The notes beneath the pieces are model-generated. The model was not told the origin of the DNA. It did not search any database and saw only the letters and a list, made by a program, of their open reading frames with translations. The position numbers and the translations under genes are program-made. This document shows, piece by piece, positions 1 to 4,574 of a stretch of 6,624 nt of DNA. How positions within the stretch are numbered: the stretch's first letter is position 1; each line of letters begins with the position of its first letter. This DNA is from Planctomycetota bacterium (GTDB lineage Bacteria > Planctomycetota > Phycisphaerae > Phycisphaerales > SM1A02), in assembly GCA_009926815.1 (NCBI GenBank), contig RFOC01000115.1:1-6624 (forward strand), written 5' to 3'.

Positions 1-696
1 GCGTGCGTGGTGCTGGACCTGCTGCCCCACCGGGTGGGATTGAAGCCGGCCTCGAAGGCCTTCGTGACCGCCATGCGGGAATGGACCGCGGCCCACGGCG
101 CCCTGCTGGTGCTGGACGAGGTGATCACCTTCCGCACCGAGTTCGGCGGCGCCCAGCAGGGCTACGGCATCCACGGCGACCTGACGGCGCTGGGCAAGAT
201 GATCGGCGGAGGCTTCCCCGTGGGAGCGCTGGCCGGCGGCGCCAGGTTCATGGAGGTGCTGAACCCCGCCGCGCCCAGGCTGCTCTTCCCGCTCTCGGGC
301 ACGTTCTCCGCGAATCCCGTCACCATGACCGCGGGTCGCGTGGCCATGGAGCACTTCGACCGTGCAGCCGTGGCCCGCCTGAACGCGCTGGGTGACCGGG
401 TGCGGCAAGGCATCGCCGAGGCCATCGCCCGGACCGGCGCCTGCGCCAGCGTGACCGGTGGCGGCTCCATGTTCCGCGTGCACATGAAGCCGCAGGTTCC
501 GGCCAACTACCGCGAGGCCTTCACCACCCCGGAGGAGGGCAAGCGGCTCAAGCTCATGCTCGAGCACCTCTTCACCGAGGGCTTCCTGATGGTGGGCACC
601 TGCACCGGCATGCTCTCGACCCCCATGACCGAGACCGAGATCGATGCGCTGGTGGCGGCCATGGAGAGCGGTTTCCGGCGGCTGGCGAAGGCCTGA
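1..696 (+). CDS. Class-III PLP-dependent aminotransferase, glutamate-1-semialdehyde aminomutase-like (3' part)
   Basis: The frame is open from the first base, so the 5' end lies outside the window; 231 residues remain of a family usually about 420-450 long. Seen in the visible fragment: LVLDEV with the Asp that would pair with the pyridine nitrogen of PLP (D39), GKMIGGGFPVGA with the Schiff-base Lys (K66, codon 196-198), and GTFSANP (100-106), whose Thr normally contacts the PLP phosphate of the partner subunit. The GGAQ..YG stretch and the small C-terminal domain are typical of the glutamate-1-semialdehyde 2,1-aminomutase branch of fold-type I enzymes. It differs from canonical HemL at the DEVMTGFR motif (here DEVITFR), so I would not call it the heme-pathway enzyme; it is probably a paralogous aminotransferase or aminomutase of unknown substrate. 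Cytosolic. It converges on the thiolase gene with 9 nt between the stops. Family confidence is high, substrate unknown. Confidence 0.9.
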   Translation, partial: ACVVLDLLPHRVGLKPASKAFVTAMREWTAAHGALLVLDEVITFRTEFGGAQQGYGIHGDLTALGKMIGGGFPVGALAGGARFMEVLNPAAPRLLFPLSGTFSANPVTMTAGRVAMEHFDRAAVARLNALGDRVRQGIAEAIARTGACASVTGGGSMFRVHMKPQVPANYREAFTTPEEGKRLKLMLEHLFTEGFLMVGTCTGMLSTPMTETEIDALVAAMESGFRRLAKA

Positions 697-708
697 TCGG
701 ACCGATCA
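694..708. repeat. Perfect 7-bp palindrome spanning two convergent stop codons
   Basis: TGATCGG-A-CCGATCA reads the same on both strands around one central base. Its outer TGA triplets are the stop codons of the aminotransferase gene (plus strand) and the thiolase gene (minus strand). As RNA it could make at most a 6-bp stem with a 3-nt loop, and no T-run follows on either side, so it is a poor intrinsic terminator. Three of the seven base pairs follow automatically from two convergent TGA codons. Confidence 0.5.
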
Positions 709-1911
709 CTCGCGGTCGAACATCACGGCCAGCCCCTGCCCCACGCCCACGCAGAGCGAGGCGATGCCACGCCTCGACCCGCGACGAGCCATCTCGTGCA
801 GCAGCGTGACGCAGATGCGGGCACCACTGGCACCCAGGGGATGCCCCAGGGCGATCGCCCCGCCATTCACGTTCACGCGATCCGTGTCCAGACCCAGTTC
901 GCGCACGCATGCGACGGCCTGGGCCGCGAAGGCCTCGTTGATCTCGAACAGGTCCACGTCGGCAAGCTTCACGCCCGTGCGCGCCGCCAGCGTGCGCAGG
1001 GCGGGCACCGGCCCGATGCCCATGAACGCGGGATCGACGCCTGCCGAGGCGCTCGCCCCCACGAACGCCAGGGGCTTCAGGCCCAGTGCCTTCGCGCGCC
1101 CCGCCTCCACCAGCATCAGCGCCGCGGCGCCATCGTTGATGCCCGAGCTGTTGCCCGCGGTCACCGTGGCGTCGGCGGCCTTGGAGAAGGCGGGCTTGAG
1201 GGCCGACAACTTCTCCAGGGTGGTGTCGGGCCGGGGATGCTCGTCCGTGCTCACCACGATCGGCGGCTTCTTCCCCTGCGGAATCTCCACCGGCACGATC
1301 TCCGCCGCGAACCTGCCCGCGGCCTGCGCCGCCGCCCAGCGCTGCTGGCTCGACAGCGCGAAGCGATCCTGGTCCTCCCGCGAGATGGCGTGCTTCCGGG
1401 CCACGTTCTCCGCCGTCTCGCCCAGCGAGATGGTCGGGTACAGCGCGGCCATGCGCGGATTCACGAAGCGCCAGCCGATGGTGGTGTCGTGCAGTTCCTG
1501 GGTGCGCCCGAACGCCTCGGCCGACTTGCCCAGCACGTAGGGCGCGCGGCTCATGGATTCCACGCCGCCCGCCACCATGATGTCACCGCAGCCCGCCTCG
1601 ATCATGCGGGCGGCCACGTTCACGGCCTCCAGGCCCGAGGCACAGAGCCTGTTCACCGTGGCGCCCGGAACCGTGACGGGCAGCCCCGCCAGCAGCGACG
1701 CCATGCGGGCCACGTTGCGGTTGTCCTCGCCGGACTGGTTGGCCGCGCCGAAATAGACGTCATCCACCGCGGCCCCGTCCACGCCGGCCTTCGCCACCAC
1801 CTCCCGGATCACGTGCGCGGCCAGGTCATCCGGCCTCACGCCCGCCAGCGAACCGCCGTGACGGCCGATGGGCGTGCGGACCGCTGCGACGATGGCCACG
1901 CGACGATTCAT
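706..1911 (-). CDS. Thiolase (acetyl-CoA C-acyltransferase), 3-oxoadipyl-CoA thiolase-like
   Basis: A complete 401-residue thiolase, the normal length for the family. It should catalyse CoA-dependent cleavage of a 3-oxoacyl-CoA, or the reverse condensation, in the cytosol. Visible motifs: N-terminal AAVRTPIGRHGG; nucleophilic Cys in NRLCASG (C90); GGVESMSRAP (115-124); NEAFAAQ (325-331); catalytic His in GGAIALGHPLG (H357); second catalytic Cys in CVGVGQG (C387). The GEDNRNVARM, HDTTIGWRF and MGIGPVPA segments resemble the PcaF/PaaJ branch (3-oxoadipyl-CoA thiolase, aromatic degradation) more than PhaA or AtoB, but no other aromatic-catabolism gene is visible, so a general acetyl-CoA acetyltransferase remains possible. 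The ATG at 1911 is preferred because the protein begins exactly where the family does, although no Shine-Dalgarno sequence precedes it. It lies 46 nt downstream of cphA on the same strand; no functional link is evident. Confidence 0.95.
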   Translation of the reverse strand: MNRRVAIVAAVRTPIGRHGGSLAGVRPDDLAAHVIREVVAKAGVDGAAVDDVYFGAANQSGEDNRNVARMASLLAGLPVTVPGATVNRLCASGLEAVNVAARMIEAGCGDIMVAGGVESMSRAPYVLGKSAEAFGRTQELHDTTIGWRFVNPRMAALYPTISLGETAENVARKHAISREDQDRFALSSQQRWAAAQAAGRFAAEIVPVEIPQGKKPPIVVSTDEHPRPDTTLEKLSALKPAFSKAADATVTAGNSSGINDGAAALMLVEAGRAKALGLKPLAFVGASASAGVDPAFMGIGPVPALRTLAARTGVKLADVDLFEINEAFAAQAVACVRELGLDTDRVNVNGGAIALGHPLGASGARICVTLLHEMARRGSRRGIASLCVGVGQGLAVMFDRE

Positions 1912-1913
1912 GC

Positions 1914-1957
1914 GGGTCGATCGTATCGGAAGCCAGGAGCCGCCGACCCTTCGACCC
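1914..1957. repeat. Inverted repeat GGGTCGA/TCGACCC in the cphA-thiolase gap
   Basis: The 46-nt gap between the cphA stop and the thiolase ATG contains a perfect 7-bp inverted repeat with arms at 1914-1920 and 1951-1957 and 30 nt between them. The right arm is part of a tandem CGACCCT (1944-1950 and 1952-1958). The loop is too long and there is no T-run, so this is not a standard terminator; it could be an operator-like site or chance. Confidence 0.35.
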
Positions 1958-2278
1958 TCAGCGCACGCTCGCCGGCTGCCGGCCCAGGCGGGCCTGGATG
2001 TGGCGAAGCGACGCCTCGACCTGGTCGGCGAGCACCAGGCAGATGTCGCCGGGCTCCAGACGATCCATCGCCAGGTCGATGGCGATGAACTCGCCGCGGA
2101 TCTCGTCCACGCGGCGGGTGCGCGAGGCGGCCTCGAGGCCCTGGCGAAGGATGGCCATCACCTCGCCCTCGGCACGGCCTCGCTGGCACGCGTCCTCGTA
2201 GAGCACCACGTCGTCGAAGGCGGCGCCCAGGATGGCGGTCTGCGCGCGGATGTCCTGGTCGCGGCGGTCACCGGCGGA
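1958..2278 (-). pseudogene. cphA: Out-of-frame C-terminal segment of cphA (end of the Mur-ligase C-terminal domain)
   Basis: These 106 codons encode the expected end of cyanophycin synthetase, in a different frame from the main cphA reading frame. Recognisable family blocks are AGDRRDQDIRAQ, FDDVVLYEDACQRGR, GEVMAILRQGL, EIRGEFIAIDLAMDRL and GDICLVLADQVE; they belong to the third domain of the Mur-ligase module, which helps bind ATP and the incoming amino acid. The conserved sequence begins immediately beside the stop of the main frame, and there is no plausible start with a ribosome site at that junction (the first GTG, at 2209, would discard conserved residues). It is therefore the continuation of the same gene, not a separate gene. 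Joined at the break, cphA would give about 861 residues and span 1958-4541, close to the usual CphA size. Confidence 0.85.
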
Positions 2279-2281
2279 TCA
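2268..2281 (-). other. Frameshift site inside cphA
   Basis: The main frame ends ...SVVIRR-TGA (stop at 2268-2270), while the overlapping frame opens just after a TGA at 2279-2281 and reads SAGDRRDQD. Family members read roughly VVIS(G)AGDRRDED here. The junction is therefore explained by a net change of +1, -2 or -5 nt after the ATC codon at 2277-2279. A sequencing or assembly error, a recent inactivating mutation, or recoding at the TGA could each produce this. Confidence 0.85.
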
Positions 2282-4541
2282 CCACCGAGCGGCGTCGCCC
2301 CGGCGACAGAGGCATGGCTTCCACGGCCCGCACCAGCGCCCGCATGGCATCGGGGTTGTGCCCGTAGTCCACGATCACGGTGGCGCCCCGGAAGCCCATC
2401 ACGTTGAAGCGGCCAGGCACGGACGCGACATCGCTGCGGAAACTGGCCGCGCCCGCGCGAATGGTGTCCCAGTCCAGCCCGCAGGCCCATGCGGCCGCGA
2501 TGGCCGCCATGGCGTTCTCCACCTGGAAGGCGATCAGGCCACCCTGCGTCACCGGCACCTCCTGCAGCGAAATCCGATGCTGCATGGTGCCCTGCGCGGC
2601 CACGAGGTCGCCGCCCTCCACGAACACGCATCGCTTGCCACGGGCCAGATGACGCCCGATGACCGGATGGGTGCGGGACTCCGCGAAGAAGATCACGTCT
2701 CCGGGACACAGCCTCTCCATGGCGGCCACGTGCGGGTCGGCGGCGTTGAGCACCGCGGCACCCGTGGGCGCGACCGCCTGCACGATCACGCCCTTCACGG
2801 ACGCGAGCTGCTCGATGGTGTGGATGTGCCCGATGCCCAGATGGTCGCCCTCGCCCAGGTTGGTGACCACCGCCACCTGGCAGCGATCGAAGCCCAGACC
2901 CTCGCGAAGGATGCCACCGCGAGCCGTCTCCAGCACCGCCGCCTCCACGTCCGGATGCATGAGCACGCTGCGGGCGCTCTTGGGTCCCGAGCAGTCGCCC
3001 TGCTCGATCAGGCGGCCGCCCACATGGATGCCGTCCGTGCCGGTGAAGCCCACGCAGCGGCCGCTGCGCTCGAAGAGGTGGGCAATCATGCGCACCGTGG
3101 TCGTCTTCCCGTTCGTGCCCGTCACGGCCACCACGGGAATCCGGCCGTCGTCGCCCGCGGGAAAGAGCAGGCCCATGATGGCCTCGCCCACGTTGCGGCC
3201 GCGGCCATGGGAGGGTGCCAGGTGCATGCGAAGTCCCGGCGCCGCGTTCACCTCGACCACGCCGCCCCCCTGCTCCTCGAGCGGCCGCATCACGCTCTCG
3301 CACACCACGTCCACGCCGCAGACATGCAGGCCCACGATCTGCGCGGCCGCCACCGCCGCCGCCGCCACCGAGGGATGCACGTCGTCGGTCACGTCGGTGG
3401 CCGTGCCTCCCGTGGAGAGGTTCGCGTTGTTGCGAAGCACCACGCGACGACCGCGCTCGGGCACGGACTCCGGCGCCAGGTCCTGCAGCTTCAGCGTGGC
3501 CAGGGCGATCTCATCCAGCCGGATGCGCGTCAGGCTGGTGGCATGGCCCACGCCTCGGCGGGGATCCTCGTTCACCTTGGCCACCAGGTCGCGGACCGAC
3601 AGCGTGCCGTCACCGATCACGAAGGGCGCGTCTCGCCGCGCCGCCGCGATCAGCCGGTCACCCACCACGAGCATGCGGTGGTCGTTGCCGGGAAGGCAGC
3701 GCTCCACCAGCACGGTGCCGATCTCGGCGGCCGCGCGGAACGCCACCTCCATCACCTCGCGGCGATCGATGTTGACCGTGACGCCCTTGCCCTGGTTGCC
3801 GTCGACGGGCTTGACCACCACGGGAAGCCCCAGTTCCAGCGCCGCGGCCCACGCCTCGTCCAGCGAGGCCACCTGCCGCCCCTTCGGCACGGGCACGCCT
3901 CCGGCCTCCAGCAGCATCTTGGTGAGATCCTTGTCCTGCGCGATCGTCTCCGACACCACGCTGGTGCCGTCGATCTCCGCGGCCTGGATCCGCCGCGACC
4001 GGCAGCCCCAGCCCAGTTGCACCAGGCTTCCCTCGGTGAGTCTCCGGAACGGAATGCCGCGAGCCACCGCCGCCGACACGATCGATCCCGTGCTCGGCCC
4101 GAGTCGCAGGTCCTCGTCCCGTTCGCGCAACTCCGCCACGGCCCGGCCCGTCTCGAACGGCATCCCCGCCAGGACCGCCTCGATCAGCGTGGCCGCCACC
4201 TCGATCGCACGGCGACCCACCTCCTCCTCGGAGCACTCCACCACCACGAAGAAGGTGCCCTCCTCCGCGGTGGCCTCCGTGTGGGAGAAGGTCACCGCGC
4301 AGCCCGCCTCCTCCTGCAGGGCCAGCGCCACCGCCTCCAGCACGTGCGCCACGGCCAGTCGACCGCCTCGACCCGAGGGCAGCACACCCACCTCGGGGAA
4401 CGCGTCGCGGAGCCTGCTCTCGAAGCCGGGCAGGTCGGCGACGCAGCGCTCGGCCTCGGTGCAATGCACCAGCGCCTCGATGGCGGTGCGCGAACTCCAG
4501 CGATGGGGTCCTCGGAGCGCTCGGATGCGTTGAATGTCCAT
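2268..4541 (-). CDS. cphA: Cyanophycin synthetase CphA, catalytically complete but frameshifted before its C-terminus
   Basis: CphA builds multi-L-arginyl-poly-L-aspartate granules from Asp and Arg with ATP. This frame gives 757 residues; with the out-of-frame tail (down to 1958) the protein is about 861. Domains in order: N domain (about 1-160, starting RIRALRGPHRW), ATP-grasp Asp-adding domain (about 200-450) with KPVDGNQGKGV (244-253) and metal-binding VVEVNAAPG (E430, N432), then a Mur-ligase-like Arg-adding domain with P-loop TGTNGKTTT (474-482, K479), ETARGGILREGLG (538-550), TNLGEGDHLG (560-569), FQVENAMAA (672-680) and DYGHNP (725-730). All expected catalytic motifs are present. The N domain is atypical: where many CphA1 proteins have HxxEH, this has HVLEA (66-70). 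The ATG start gives the family N-terminus; AGGACAGG lies 8 nt upstream. The gap to the upstream paralogue is 33 nt, implying co-expression. Confidence 0.95.
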   Translation of the reverse strand: MDIQRIRALRGPHRWSSRTAIEALVHCTEAERCVADLPGFESRLRDAFPEVGVLPSGRGGRLAVAHVLEAVALALQEEAGCAVTFSHTEATAEEGTFFVVVECSEEEVGRRAIEVAATLIEAVLAGMPFETGRAVAELRERDEDLRLGPSTGSIVSAAVARGIPFRRLTEGSLVQLGWGCRSRRIQAAEIDGTSVVSETIAQDKDLTKMLLEAGGVPVPKGRQVASLDEAWAAALELGLPVVVKPVDGNQGKGVTVNIDRREVMEVAFRAAAEIGTVLVERCLPGNDHRMLVVGDRLIAAARRDAPFVIGDGTLSVRDLVAKVNEDPRRGVGHATSLTRIRLDEIALATLKLQDLAPESVPERGRRVVLRNNANLSTGGTATDVTDDVHPSVAAAAVAAAQIVGLHVCGVDVVCESVMRPLEEQGGGVVEVNAAPGLRMHLAPSHGRGRNVGEAIMGLLFPAGDDGRIPVVAVTGTNGKTTTVRMIAHLFERSGRCVGFTGTDGIHVGGRLIEQGDCSGPKSARSVLMHPDVEAAVLETARGGILREGLGFDRCQVAVVTNLGEGDHLGIGHIHTIEQLASVKGVIVQAVAPTGAAVLNAADPHVAAMERLCPGDVIFFAESRTHPVIGRHLARGKRCVFVEGGDLVAAQGTMQHRISLQEVPVTQGGLIAFQVENAMAAIAAAWACGLDWDTIRAGAASFRSDVASVPGRFNVMGFRGATVIVDYGHNPDAMRALVRAVEAMPLSPGRRRSVVIRR

Positions 4542-4549
4542 GGTCCGTG

Positions 4550-4557
4550 CCTGTCCT
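4550..4557 (-). promoter_or_regulatory. Probable ribosome binding site of cphA
   Basis: AGGACAGG on the minus strand ends 8 nt before the ATG at 4541. It is a modest Shine-Dalgarno match in the 33-nt gap after the stop of the upstream paralogue, and it supports the chosen start. Confidence 0.45.
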
Positions 4558-4574
4558 GGTGCTGATGGATCGCC

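Noticed and set aside
1..696. Calling the aminotransferase hemL
   Set aside because: The DEVMTGFR-type motif of true HemL is altered (DEVITFR), half the protein is outside the window, and no heme gene is adjacent.
796..2088. A 430-codon plus-strand open frame opposite the thiolase
   Set aside because: It is an antisense shadow of the thiolase with low-complexity Arg/Gly/His-rich translation and runs past the gene boundary into cphA.
2158..3303. A 381-codon minus-strand frame overlapping cphA
   Set aside because: Shifted-frame shadow of cphA, Arg/Gly-rich without motifs; the true frame carries all ligase signatures across the same bases.
3338..3372. GCC/GCG-rich run that looks like a simple trinucleotide repeat
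   Set aside because: It encodes an alanine-rich helix segment of the CphA ATP-grasp domain (residues 392-400) that is usual in the family.
2232..4565. A 777-codon open frame on the plus strand, opposite cphA, with His/Arg/Ala-rich translation
   Set aside because: It is the antisense shadow of cphA. In G+C-rich genes with G/C at third positions, stops are rare in the mirror frame. Its translation shows no family motif, while the minus strand is unmistakably CphA.
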